From: Cordylochernes scorpioides
Lineage: Eukaryota; Arthropoda; Arachnida; Pseudoscorpiones; Chernetidae
DNA: 64,000 nucleotides
Assembly (NCBI GenBank): GCA_030710605.1
Contig: CP092880.1
Coordinates: 20,087,791 to 20,151,790 of the forward strand
Direction of reading: 5' to 3'
A program made the position numbers and the translations under genes. Numbering within the stretch: the first letter of the stretch is position 1; each line of letters begins with the position of its first letter. Below, piece after piece: positions 33,101-41,455 of this stretch. The notes under the pieces are model-generated. The model searched no databases. It was given only the letters and a program-made list of their open reading frames with translations, and was not told the DNA's origin.

Positions 33101-33848
33101 ACAAATCCTTTAGGGCGTCGAAATTTTCCACGTTCATTCCTTCGATCCATTCGTTGAAATATCCTCGCAATTCGAAAGCGAAGTCTCTCCAGGAACCCTT
33201 TTGAGATCTCTCGTGCTTCTCGAATTTTTGTCTGAATTGTTCGGGGCTCAACTTGTACCGTTTTAGGAGCAACCTTTTCACGAACCTATAATCGCCGCTT
33301 TGTTCTTCTGTTTCCCGAGCGATTAATTGAGTCATTTCGTAAGGTAGCAATCCTAGGAGGCTGAACGCCCATTGGTCTTCATCCAATCCTAGTCGCTTTG
33401 CCTGTCTTTCGAAAAGAATTAGGTAAAAACTCAAATCATTGTCCTTCGACTCGTACTTGGGCATCAGTTTACGTATCTCGTAATGTGCGTCATTGCTGGT
33501 ACTTCGAGACGTATCGTTGTTTCCGCGTGTAGTCTGGATGCGCAGCTTCTCAAGCTCGAATTCCATTACCATTTGTTCTTTTCGTTCGATTCGTTCCCGA
33601 TCCTCGATTCGTTTCCGATCCTCGATTCGTTCCCGTTCTATACGTTCTGCTTGCTCTGTTTGTGCTGTTTGTTCCCGTTCCTCGATCAGAGTCTCCAACA
33701 GTTGCTTTGCGAATTCTTCTTCGTAAGATTGACTATTCAGGATAAGGCGTTTTAAGTCGACGATCCTGCTCTCTGGCGGTACTACCTCGCCGAGTTCATA
33801 CGCCAACTTGCTCAAATCGCATTTCCTTACTTTCGCTAAGTAAGTCAT
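30066..33848 (-). CDS. Gypsy Gag-Pol polyprotein, integrase missing
   Basis: I choose the Met at 33848 (MTYLAKVRK) as start; the frame is open 31 codons further upstream through the element's leader. Gag has a Glu/Arg-rich coil followed by a capsid-like region. Two zinc knuckles follow at about 32755-32640 (CFNCNQFGHIARDC and CRGCGQTGHKERNC). The protease has IDTGSSS (near 32520). The reverse transcriptase has KFPLPRIDDLL, FGLANAPAEFQRLM and YLDDV (near 31215). RNase H starts with CDASAEG (near 30768). The frame then ends within about 35 codons of the 3' LTR and reads into it. Integrase with its HHCC and DDE motifs, normally about 400 residues, is wholly absent, and no stop or frameshift is seen in the rest. 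Confidence 0.9.
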   Translation of the reverse strand: MTYLAKVRKCDLSKLAYELGEVVPPESRIVDLKRLILNSQSYEEEFAKQLLETLIEEREQTAQTEQAERIERERIEDRKRIEDRERIERKEQMVMEFELEKLRIQTTRGNNDTSRSTSNDAHYEIRKLMPKYESKDNDLSFYLILFERQAKRLGLDEDQWAFSLLGLLPYEMTQLIARETEEQSGDYRFVKRLLLKRYKLSPEQFRQKFEKHERSQKGSWRDFAFELRGYFNEWIEGMNVENFDALKDLSVTNQLKKKVPNVLRNHLIDDWTKLNNPDELADKLDEYENVRTEMGPPHWNAKHLIPPSFQQKSARFPNQSEVKETKQGTNVSGQDAARNEISETYPNTLRRMVNRAIRNDKGEPKCFNCNQFGHIARDCPAPRTTLTCRGCGQTGHKERNCTRPKEGLKVANLEVDGLETVPPDVYLKDVKIDNKETVKAMIDTGSSSCLMRESVARRISVDIEPDSTSLYGIGNQTAPAARTVGKTTVDLEIDGIVGREITVFIVNDDAQPYDQLIGRTWTDLPYVSFARIGKNLHIGYSSEFPFANLQEEIKSRRIELRATETVQLESDSINFTSAITDEVKDGYVLFTGVDDACVDSLLEVVDGKTTVPIISAGKGKLRVRKNQCVGRVELLNLDDIVVNLDVAEDSFQTKNEEKREGQDQMKRKRPILPEDINVNHSLTSKERQEILDVVNEYRDCFALGMEELGCTDVTKMDIKEVDGSKPVCLRPYKTTASEREAIREIVREWKDNGIVTETRSPYASPVLLVRKKTGDHRLVVDYRRLNIQTVKDKFPLPRIDDLLEGLRNAKFFTTLDLAHGYLQIPLTDKAKLKTAFITPDDTGQFERMIFGLANAPAEFQRLMHTVLGPLLNKKAFCYLDDVIIPAKDWREMIERLREVLERIRSAKLTLKPSKCEFGRREVEFLGYVISTGGLKPGPRKIKAIEEFPEPKNVHDIRRFLGLTNFFRRFVKDFARKAEPLSRLTKKGSQFEWKEEQRRSFGGLRKDLVEYPVLAHYNPELKTEVHCDASAEGLAGMVLQMDEDGKWRLVYCVSKKTTEAEKMYHSSKLELMAIVWTLDRLRQFLVGIKFTVVTDCQALVYMNAKKTTNPQIARWYNLIQEYDFEIRHKPGEKMAHVDGMSRAPVDDPRDTMEEIAEKNLEVCLTITPEEQILMIQHSDPELRDLIQIFRKDPCDRTVGEQKRINDYSYRRKSGRGARSRRYPPTQPTTFLQRKVQSRTIEIQEWPNVGAIPTREPQINRL

Positions 33849-33935
33849 GTTTTTCAAAAGGAAAAATAAACAAGGCAAAGTTTTTTTTTTTTTCTTTTTA
33901 CCGCGATACTTTGCGATAATACTTTTTATTTGTTT

Positions 33936-34310
33936 CTTCAATTTACTTTAAAAATACTTTCTTTAGAATACTTTACTTTACTTTAAAATACTTTCTTTAG
34001 AATACTGTACTTTACTTTAAAATACTTTCTTTAAAATACTTCACTTTACTTTAAAATACTTTCTTTAAAATACTTCACTTTACTTTAAAATGCTTTCTTT
34101 AAAATACTTTCTTTAAAATACTTCACTTTAAAATACTTCACTTTACTTTAAAATGCTTACTTTAAAATACTTCACTTTACTTTAAAATACTTTCTTTAAA
34201 ATACTTCACTTTAAAATACTTCGCTTTACTTTAAAATGCTTACTTTAAAATACTTCACTTTACTTTAAAATGCTTACTTTAAAATACTTTCTTATCGAGA
34301 TGATTTTGCA
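33936..34310 (-). repeat. tandem repeat in the Gypsy leader
   Basis: Dozens of copies of actttaaaatacttt-type units 14-34 bp long fill the untranslated leader between the 5' LTR and gag. A-rich on the coding strand. This is an internal minisatellite likely to vary among copies. Confidence 0.9.
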
Positions 34311-34484
34311 ATAATATTTTACCGAGGTGACTTGTAATAATACTTTTAGGAATAGGTAATTAAATTTCGTACATACCATGCAACTCCTCTTACGTTGATC
34401 GGTCACCGCGCCACGTCCTTCTCGTTTCCAAATTATTCCAGTGAATCTTCAATTTTCTTCAGGACCATCCCACTTCTGAATTTC

Positions 34485-34705
34485 TGTTGGCTTCCGTAGG
34501 CGTTTCTTACTGGGAAAAAGAAAGAGAGGATCCAATGAAATAATTTAGTAGTGTTTATTAGAACAAAATCATCATAGTGAACAACAAATATAACAGAGAG
34601 TACCGTCGTCTTCCGGGTATTCCTTCTACTGGGGAGCTCGGATTCTATATTCTGTGCGTTTATAATCTGTTTATCTGTGGCTCTCTGGTCGGGATGGCGC
34701 CTACA
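34485..34705 (-). repeat. 5' LTR of the young Gypsy
   Basis: Same 221 bp as the other LTR with no difference seen by eye. It supplies the promoter in the minus direction. The primer-binding site downstream is not obvious: the first TGG is about 12 bases in, in aagtgggatggtcc. Confidence 0.92.
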
Positions 34706-34774
34706 CTTCTTTGTGAAAGATTGTTGTCATGATGTGTAAGAAGAAAGAATATTCAACACGCTTCTGAGTTTGCT

Positions 34775-34965
34775 AGAGGTAGAATTGCGTGTAGCCTACC
34801 AGGTTTATCGTACCTTAGTATTGCTGCTCGCACTGGTCGAAATCCTATGATAGCAGAATCGATAGTTCAACTTGATAATATGGTTAGACATCCCAGCGGC
34901 CCAATATAGCCAACAGTCAAGAAGATCGGCATGTTACCCACATGGCCTTAATGGATCGTATAGCC
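34775..34965 (+). pseudogene. Tc1-like transposase N-terminal fragment
   Basis: The + strand encodes EFARGRIACSLPGLSYLSIA followed by ARTGRNP, which matches the paired helix-turn-helix start of Tc1-type transposases (ERGRI...GLSYR.IAARTGRS). After a frame change, EDRHVTHMALMDRIA matches the next conserved block. Catalytic DDE residues are not visible and the frame is broken, so it is a relic. Confidence 0.7.
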
Positions 34966-35816
34966 ACACCAAGGCACCCTGAGTCAAGAAATGGGGTCGT
35001 TTACTAGTAAAAAGTGTCTGCACAAATATTTCGACAACGTTTGAAGAATATGGACTGTCAGTTTGGTAATTATGGCTTCGGATAGCCAAAAATAAAATGA
35101 GCCTGGATGATAAATGCCTGGGTGAAAAGATGTTCGATAACAGGATGAAGAGAAATCAGATGGTAAGAGCTAGATGAAGAAAGTCAAAGCGAATAAGGAA
35201 AATAACATTGTTGATGACAACTGGAATGAGATTGCCAGAATGAAGATGACTTATAATAATGGTATCAGATCAATAATAGGAAAAATGATGAATAAATTAT
35301 TCACCACACGCGACAAAACGGTATATATGAAAAGAGCATGATAGTAAGTTTAGAAATAGTTTGCCTTTTAAGGATTCTCTAAAGTCTTTACTTTTATAGA
35401 GTCATTTTAACAATAACCTCTTTAGAAATTCGACTTCTTCTGTAGAGATGATTGCTTCTTGTAGGGGTTATCTTTCCTTGTAGAGGTAACCCTTTTTCAA
35501 GAACGACCTCTTGCAAATTTGACCTTAACCTTCAGTGGATCACCTTCTTTTGAAAGGAAGTACATTCCCTCGCATAGGTGACTTATTCTTGAAGGGCTTT
35601 TCGTCCCACAGGGGTAAAATTTCTTATAGGGGGTAGGTATCCTGATATTTCAAGGGAGACTTTTTTACCTTCTACTATATAAATCATTTTTCTTTAGGGT
35701 TGAATTTCTATTGCATGCATGACTTATCCTGATAACCATATCTTGCAGATTGTTCTTTATCTAATCTTTTAAATGACTTTCTAATCTCCATACCCATACA
35801 CATATTCTTGTTTCAG
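34966..35816. other. non-coding, probably intron
   Basis: Apart from a possible continuation of the Tc1 relic to about 35350, no feature is supported. The last 30 bases form a pyrimidine-rich acceptor region (catattcttgtttcag). Confidence 0.4.
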
Positions 35817-35996
35817 TTGGCTAAACCAAATCCTAAAGAGCAACAAGTAGATATGTCCGATTCCAGCAGCGATTCCATTTCAGACATCGTTGAAAATACA
35901 CGCCAAAGAATTTCGACCTTACAGGCCAGGCTGTGCAAGAATCCAGTTGGGCTCATAGACCAGTATATGAGGGTCCAGACACCAATTCTTGGGAAG
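35817..35996 (+). CDS. internal 60-codon exon
   Basis: It is bounded by tgtttcag (AG at 35815-35816) and a GTAGG donor after GGGAAG, phase 0 at both ends. The peptide is Ser/Asp-rich at first (MSDSSSDSISDIVENTRQ), then helical (RISTLQARLCKNPVG). No family recognised. It can be joined to the 37317-37547 exon in frame across an intron full of hammerhead repeats. Support is the good splice sites, matching phase and codon composition unlike the neighbouring intron. Confidence 0.65.
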
Positions 35997-36480
35997 GTAG
36001 GATTGGTGTAACATGTGTTTTGTCGCGTATTGTCAAATACTGTTTGTTGTTGTTTTTAGAACCTCACAATTTGATTTCATTTAACTAAATTTGCATACCA
36101 ACCCTTTATACATATTTCAATTATGTCGATTTTTTCTCTTTTCATCTAACTAACTTGCATACTAATTCTTGTACATATTTCAAATATCTTTATTTTCTCT
36201 TTCAATGTTTAGTTTACCTTTGTAGTGCAAGTGTTCCTAGGGGGACATAACGCTCTAAGTAAAAATAAAATAAAATAAAAATATACAGTAGAACCTCGTC
36301 TAAGCATCCCTCCCATTATCAGTTAGCTAAATAATATCAAAAATATTTTTAATAAAATAATGCTTCCAGGGCAAAGTCACTTATGTAACATTTCATTTTA
36401 AAGCTTTCGGACTTGTCAGTCCTTCAAGTTATACAAGAAACATAGCTTTGGAAGCATTGTTTATTTTAATATAGAAGGTT

Positions 36481-36541
36481 ATCCCAAAAGTTCGTAAACA
36501 CTTTCAAAATAAATCATAATATGTTTACGAACTTTTGGGAC
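36481..36541. mobile_element. short mariner-like foldback
   Basis: The arms tcccaaaagttcgtaaacac and tgtttacgaacttttgggac are inverted copies about 10 bp apart. The sequence resembles mariner terminal repeats. Too short to encode anything. Confidence 0.6.
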
Positions 36542-36713
36542 ATCCTAAAAATCTGGGAAGAAATTTTCATTGAAAAAAAAAAAAAAAAAAAACGTTTATA
36601 CACAGTTTACACTGAAATATAGATTGAAATTTTTTTTGGAAGATATTGATCTGAAAAGACAAAGGTTTTTTTTGGCAGATTGTCAAGATTCCATTAGATC
36701 TCATGGAATAAAG

Positions 36714-36766
36714 TCCCACTAGACTGACGAGGGCCATTAGCCCGAAACCATGGTCTCTAGGTGGAC
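36714..36766 (+). ncRNA. hammerhead ribozyme, family 2, intact core
   Basis: + strand: stem I CCACTAGA against TCTAGGTGG with one bulge; CTGACGA; stem II GGGC, loop CATTA, GCCC; GAAA; stem III A-U, C-G, C-G closed by AT (ACCATGGT); cleavage triplet GTC. All core positions fit. The same motif occurs at 38617-38670 (+) and 38431-38486 (-). Confidence 0.87.
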
Positions 36767-37002
36767 GTTTCTCAGTTTGCCAAAGCTGGTGTTGTGGCTT
36801 TGTTACCGACCTGAGTTCGCTAGTTTGCTGCGACGCTCAATAGATGTGCATCTAGTTTTGACGTCTATTTTGACGGGAGATGTGACTTTTGTCTTTTTAG
36901 ATAGTTTACGCTCTTCATTTAATCTACTTATTTGGCCTTAACTACCCGTTTCGTGATTTTTCAGGATGCCTGAATGACCCGTTTTTTGGTCGTTGAGGTA
37001 CA

Positions 37003-37054
37003 GCTTGCACCACGCTGATGAGGGCCAACAGCATGAAACGGGTCCGTGGTTAGC
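37003..37054 (+). ncRNA. hammerhead ribozyme, family 1, stem II damaged
   Basis: + strand: stem I ACCACG/CGTGGT; CTGATGA; GGGC-CAACA-GCAT, where two stem II pairs are lost compared with GCCC; GAAA; GTC. The surrounding repeat (36938-37125) matches the complement of 27580-27770. Only about 240 bp separate it from the family 2 ribozyme on the same strand. Confidence 0.75.
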
Positions 37055-37316
37055 TTTTCTTGATTAATCAAGAATGGGTATTTGGCTATTTCTGGAATAA
37101 TTAAAAATCAACGAGAATAGTTGATATTTAACAAATCAATAAAGTTGAAACTATATTTTCCTAATACGTTATAGATCATCTATTAAGCATCTAGATTCTC
37201 TGGATGTTTGGAATAAAAATCCAAATTCTCCAATTTTAGGCGACTCCAAAGAGTTCATTAGAGGTTCTACTGTATTTCAAATATAAAATCGTCTAATATT
37301 TTGGTGGTGTTTTTAG

Positions 37317-37547
37317 GAATCATTGGATATATCCTATACCAATCTGGATGTAACTGCTAGCCTAAATTCTTCTAAATCATCACACGCATCCTCAACAGAA
37401 ACATCAGCTTCAGTTGAACGTGAATTAATAACTGATGTTCCCGAAATTATTATAGAAACTGAAAAACCAGAAGTTAAAAAGAAATCAAAGAATACAAAAG
37501 GAGGTCTTAGAAGAATATTCAGTTGTTGCATCCCCAGAAAAAAATAA
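37317..37547 (+). CDS. terminal exon with CC and polybasic C-terminus
   Basis: It begins after tttttag (AG at 37315-37316) in phase 0 and ends with TAA after 76 residues. It is Ser/Thr-rich at first (SLNSSKSSHASSTETSAS), then acidic, then Lys-rich. The end, GGLRRIFSCCIPRKK, has a double cysteine between basic residues, a pattern used for S-acylation and membrane attachment in other proteins. The 23325-23558 exon also ends with a Cys/hydrophobic/basic tail. It can follow exon 35817-35996 in frame. No family is recognised; expression is untested. Confidence 0.68.
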   Translation, partial: ESLDISYTNLDVTASLNSSKSSHASSTETSASVERELITDVPEIIIETEKPEVKKKSKNTKGGLRRIFSCCIPRKK

Positions 37548-38265
37548 TTTTAATCAAATGTTGAATTAATATATTTGTTAATGTAAAGGATAAGGTTTTA
37601 TTTAAGGATTGAAATGTAATGACCATTTTGTTTTGAATTTTTTATAAATGTTAATGTGTTGTGTAAATGACATCTCTAATTCTTGTTTATGTTTTAATTT
37701 TAAAATTTTAGATTATTTTATTTATCAATCGTGTTTACTATATAAATTTTGAAGTTTGTTATTTAATAATGATTTGAGAAAGACATAGGGATTTTGTCTT
37801 AAAAAGATTGTCTTTTGAATTTCTTTAACCATTTAAAATGTGCTTTTTTCGATCATTTTGGTTCAGAATGAGCGAATTGGTGAGCATTAACCTTTACCTG
37901 TATACCGTGACTAAAGGCTATGACCATTTTATATCACAAGAACTACATGACATTCTACAAGATTATAGTCATGAAAGTATCAAGAGATATTCTAACGGGT
38001 GAAATGATCATCTCGTTTTAAACTAAAGGTGCACTGAAATTTTGCAAGAAGAATGTATTTTTGACGGATTGCAATTGTAATATTCTTTCAATCTATTTGA
38101 AGACTTTCTTTCCTAGCTATTGAGAAGATTACAAAAAATACATTGAAAAAAAAAAAGCCTTGCCATGTCCTTCTCAGTATGACAGTCATCCACTAACACA
38201 AAGTTGATTTATCTATATTGTCTTACTGATTTAGTATATTTAAAGATCATTAATGTTTTTCACAT
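37548..38265. other. 3' flank of the terminal exon
   Basis: AT-rich. There is no canonical AATAAA close to the stop, although taatgtaaaggataa-type sequence follows. No repeat or gene recognised. Confidence 0.4.
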
Positions 38266-38430
38266 ATATATATGGAACATTTGCCGGGAGGAAATTGATC
38301 CATAGAAGCACAGGGCGCTTCTCCCGTCAAAATAAACGTCAAAAACTGACGCTATCTATTGACCGTCGCCGCAACTAGCGGCCTCGGGTCGGTGGCAAAA
38401 GCCACAACACCAGCTTTCGCAAACTGAGAA

Positions 38431-38486
38431 GCGTCCACCTAGAGACCATGGTTTCGGGCTAAAGGCCCTCGTCAGTCTAGGGCGGA
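38431..38486 (-). ncRNA. hammerhead ribozyme, family 2, intact core, minus strand
   Basis: Minus strand: stem I CCCTAGA with TCTAGG; CTGACGA; stem II GGGC, loop CTTTA, GCCC; GAAA; ACCATGGT; triplet GTC. It differs from the + strand partner only in the stem II loop (CTTTA instead of CATTA). Confidence 0.87.
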
Positions 38487-38616
38487 CTTTCCTCCCGGCA
38501 AATTTTCCATCTATATTCTAGCCATAGATTTGGCCCAGCCACCTTGCCAGCAAAACACCTCTTTGGTAGATTGTGAAGATTCCATTAGATCCCGTGTGGA
38601 TCTGATAGAATAAAGT

Positions 38617-38670
38617 CCGCCCTAGACTGACGAGGGCCATTAGCCCGAAACCATGGTCTCTAGGTGGACG
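38617..38670 (+). ncRNA. hammerhead ribozyme, family 2, intact core, plus strand
   Basis: Stem I CCCTAGA / TCTAGG; CTGACGA; GGGC-CATTA-GCCC; GAAA; stem III CC-AT-GG after A-U; GTC cleavage triplet. This is the partner of the minus-strand copy 130 bp to the left. Confidence 0.87.
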
Positions 38671-38810
38671 TTTCTCAAGTTTCCAAAGCTGGTGTTGTGG
38701 CTTTGACACCGACCCGAAACCGCTCGTTGCGGCGACGGTCAATAGATGGCGTCAGTTTTTGACGTTTATTTTGACGGGAGAGGCGCCCTGTGATTCTATA
38801 TATATATTGG

Positions 38811-38985
38811 GTATTTGGCCAATTCTGGAATAATTAAAAATCAACAAGAATAGTTGATATTTATTCCGATAGATGGCGCAAGCCATCATCAACTTTCAGT
38901 TGCACGATAAGGAGATGCCTTTTTCATAATTTATGCACTTTATTCCAGTACAATATCACATTTGTACTATTTTTTCACACTGTGT
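38811..38985 (+). repeat. family 1 repeat without ribozyme
   Basis: Matches the tail of the family 1 unit: gggtatttggccaattctgg, atagttgatatttattccga, cagttgcacgataaggagat and gtacaatatcacatttgtac. The hammerhead end is missing. It abuts the family 2 pair across the (TA)n run. Confidence 0.7.
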
Positions 38986-39275
38986 TTCTTTAGAGTTTTC
39001 TTTATTATTATTATAAGAAACACATTGTCATTAACTTTAAATCCTTTTCCGAAAATATTCTATTACTAATGCCTACAAATTAAGAGATAATTTGTAGAAT
39101 ATAACTTTGTTTTATTGACAAATATTACTTAAAAACATTCATTAATACATGAGGGTTTGTTTCATTTGAAATAATCTTGAACACATTTTCACTAAAATGA
39201 ATTTTGCATTCCTATATACATATATTTATTTTGAAAATAGAGCAATCCATAAATAAATCTTCGAATAAAACAAAT

Positions 39276-39720
39276 ATATTACGATGCACTTGCGCGCCAT
39301 CTGTTATCAAAATTAGAAACTATTTTAAACGCGTAAGATTATTTTTAAAATTAAACAATTTCTACTGCCCTTACTGCAATGGAAAAAAGACACAATTTGA
39401 TATTTGCGGAAGAGCGATTGCTCGAAGCATATTATATATTTATATTTGTATGTAATTCTACTGTCCTCAAAGCTTATGTCCATAGTTCTTCTAAAATACC
39501 CATTCCAAGAGTCTAGCAACAGTATCGCTATAAAAGGAAGTTCCAAAAATACAATATAACAGCGGTATGGTAGATTAAACTGGCGAAACCACTGGGAGGG
39601 TTCACCACTGATGAGCCAGGCCCTCCTATTAATTTTTCCAAGTGCAGTAGAAATTGCTTAATTTTAAAAAGAATCTTACGCGTTTAAAATAGTTTCGAAT
39701 TTTGAAAAAAGCATATCATT
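39276..39720. mobile_element. MITE of the gcgccatctgttat family, copy 3, with insertion
   Basis: Left arm gcgcgccatctgttatcaaa to tttctactgcccttactgca; right arm is the complement, from ccctcctattaatttttcca to ttaaaatagtttcgaatttt. About 170 bp of extra sequence sits between. The right arm carries the ggcgaaaccactgggagggt and ccactgatgagccaggccct block also seen at 42300-42345. Confidence 0.65.
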
Positions 39721-39829
39721 TGATTTCATTTGAATCAAAATATCATTTGAGTCACATGAGTTTGTTGTTGACACACTTTAAAATAAAAAATAAGTGGGTC
39801 AGGTGTTGATATTAAAAACAAAGTAGGCA

Positions 39830-40075
39830 TATCCTGACCAGAAGCACATGTGCTTTTCAGAAGGCAGAGCGCTATCTGGTGGAACAGAAATCAACTATTC
39901 ATTGATTTAACCTGTTCCCTGATATTTGGTCAACCTAATGAATAGTTGATTTCTGTTCCACCAGATGCCGAACTGCTTTCTGAAAAGCACACTTTAAAAT
40001 GTAATAATACCTTGATAAAGGTTGGCGTTCAGCCAACTGAAATATAGGTAAAATAAATGATATTTTGATCCAATA
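39830..40075. repeat. foldback repeat related to hammerhead family 1, plus third-family stem
   Basis: Inverted arms cttttcagaaggcagagcgc and (complement) gaactgctttctgaaaagca enclose tggtggaacagaaatcaact and its mirror. The left arm is a relative of 59580-59700. The right end (40008-40050) holds ttgataaaggttggcgttca and gccaactgaaatat: a hammerhead-like order of TTGATAA, a seven-pair stem, then GAAA, with an altered core. Confidence 0.55.
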
Positions 40076-40411
40076 TATGCATTTTTATTTAAACATGTAT
40101 TTATATAAAATGAAATAAGTATCTAATGCTCCACACAAAAGAAATGCGTGAATAAATGATTAATAAAATATATATGGGTGTAGTTAAAGATGTTTTTTAT
40201 AATATGTATGACATTAAAATCTATATATGGGAATAAATAAACGTTGCAATTCTGCGTCATATGAAATTATTGTTTACATATTGCTTATTGTTACACAATT
40301 TACTACACGTATATTGTATTAGTATTTTCTAACAATGTTTTTAGAATTATTATCCATCTCTGAAACATGTGTCATACTAAAATTATATATAATTGCGTGT
40401 GTTTTGTAATT
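40076..40411. other. AT-rich non-coding stretch
   Basis: No feature recognised between the foldback repeat and the Tigger-like element. Confidence 0.4.
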
Positions 40412-40412
40412 A

Positions 40413-41040
40413 CAGTTGAACTTGGATAATTTGAAACCCAAGGAACCAAAATAAAATTCGAATTATCGAAAAATTCGAATTAAAAACAGGAATTCTATTT
40501 ATAGGAAATTCTAGGGACCAAGATAAATATTTGAATTAAGGACGTTTTCGAATTATCCATGTTCTAAATTACTTCAACTCTAGATAGAGAAAGTCATATT
40601 CTCATAATCAAAAAGGAAAATATTCACTGCAGGATTAGTGTAAATATGATATCTGATGAAATCTCACACTATATCATAGAATGCAAATATTTAGGTGAAG
40701 AAAGAGGAAAAAAACTCTTAAAAACATCTTCTGGAGATTTAACAACCCACTGAAGACGCTAAGAACTATTTCAGAAAAGAAAAATATAGCAATAGAACTC
40801 TATAATTTCTACAGATCAATTGTAAATAGATTCATACACAAAAGAGGTAGTGAGGAAAGTTTTAGAACAGATGTATAAATAAATCCCTTTTTAAACAAAG
40901 ACTCACGTGCACATGAGGAAAGGGAGAAAAAAAATTACTGTATTATTTTGTTGTTGTATGGCGAATCCATACAGAGCAATGGGCCCTAATAAAAGCCTTT
41001 TTGTTGTTTGTTGTTATTATTATCCAAGTTCTACTGTATT
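40413..41040. mobile_element. Tigger-like MITE with a LINE tail inserted
   Basis: The outer ends CAGTTGAACTTGGATAATTT and, on the other strand, CAGTAGAACTTGGATAATAA form terminal inverted repeats, each preceded by TA. A 5'-truncated LINE occupies 40590-41025. Confidence 0.6.
40590..41025 (+). pseudogene. 5'-truncated LINE ORF2 tail
   Basis: The + strand encodes CRISVNMISDEISHYIIECK, the CxxC...H...C-type tail after the reverse transcriptase in Jockey-like LINEs with one Cys lost, then GEERGKKLLKTSS. The 3' UTR has an AATAAA-like signal and ends in (TTGTTGTT)n. No catalytic domains remain. Confidence 0.55.
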
Positions 41041-41181
41041 TAAAGATATTATTAATCTTTGTAGAATATATTTGAATATATAAAAAGAAAAAAAAATGGC
41101 GATTTGAAGAAAATTCAAGCAATTAATACAAGTGAAAAATAATACAAAAGTGAATTTGTATTTGAATCAAAAGATAAATTA

Positions 41182-41455
41182 AGAAAAAAAGGCATTTCCT
41201 GATCGGGCAACTGAAAGTTGCTGATGACTTGCACCATCTATCGGAATAAATATCAAATAGTTGTTGATTTTTAATTATCCCAGAATTGGCCGAATACCAT
41301 TTCTTGATTAATCAAGAAAAGCTAACCACGAAACGGTATTTGGCCAATTCTGGAATAATTTAAAAAATCAATGATTAGTTGATATTTATTCTGAGAGATG
41401 GCGCAATCCATCATCAACATCCAGTTGCACGATCAGGAAATACCTTTTTTCTTAA
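41182..41455. repeat. family 1 hammerhead repeat, inverted pair with ribozyme deleted
   Basis: The left arm (41190-41325) and right arm (41345-41455) mirror each other: cctgatcgggcaactgaaag, atctatcggaataaatatca and the complements. At the junction the text agctaaccacg runs straight into aaacggtatttgg, so the ribozyme core has been lost in between. Confidence 0.65.

Larger units (their letters stand above)
29887..34709 (-). mobile_element. young Gypsy LTR retrotransposon lacking integrase
   Basis: Two 221-bp LTRs (29891-30111 and 34485-34705) look identical base for base, begin TGTAGGCG on the minus strand and end CCAACA. They are flanked by the direct repeat CTTC (29887-29890 and 34706-34709), the 4-bp target duplication expected for Gypsy. 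The interior holds one long gag-protease-RT-RNase H frame. Identical LTRs mean a very recent insertion. Integrase is absent from the interior, so it must have been inserted with integrase supplied by a relative, or lost integrase after insertion. Confidence 0.92.
36286..37272. mobile_element. Tigger/pogo-like MITE containing two hammerhead repeats
   Basis: Ends are CAGTAGAACCTCGTCTAA and, on the other strand, CAGTAGAACCTCTAATGAAC, with TA at 36284-36285 and 37273-37274. Between them sit a mariner-like foldback (36481-36541) and two hammerhead units. The original MITE was therefore split by later insertions. It lies in the intron between exons 35817-35996 and 37317-37547. Confidence 0.65.
38266..38810. 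mobile_element. hammerhead repeat family 2: head-to-head inverted pair
   Basis: The left unit (38275-38518, minus) and right unit (38560-38800, plus) are mirror copies. Shared blocks include cacagggcgc...tctcccgtcaaaataaacgt, tgacgctatctattgaccgt, ccacaacaccagctttcgca and the hammerhead. Short (TA)n runs border both outer edges (38267-38275 and 38796-38808). The spacer 38519-38560 is unrelated. Non-coding. The transcript could fold into a long hairpin with one ribozyme per strand. Confidence 0.8.

Noticed and set aside
39585..39635. Circularly permuted hammerhead in the MITE arms (CTGGC-GAAA ... CTGATGA-GCCAG)
   Set aside because: Stem II pairs perfectly and the block is conserved in several copies, but only about 18 bases separate GAAA from CTGATGA, too few to form both stem III and stem I. 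More likely chance within a conserved terminal arm.
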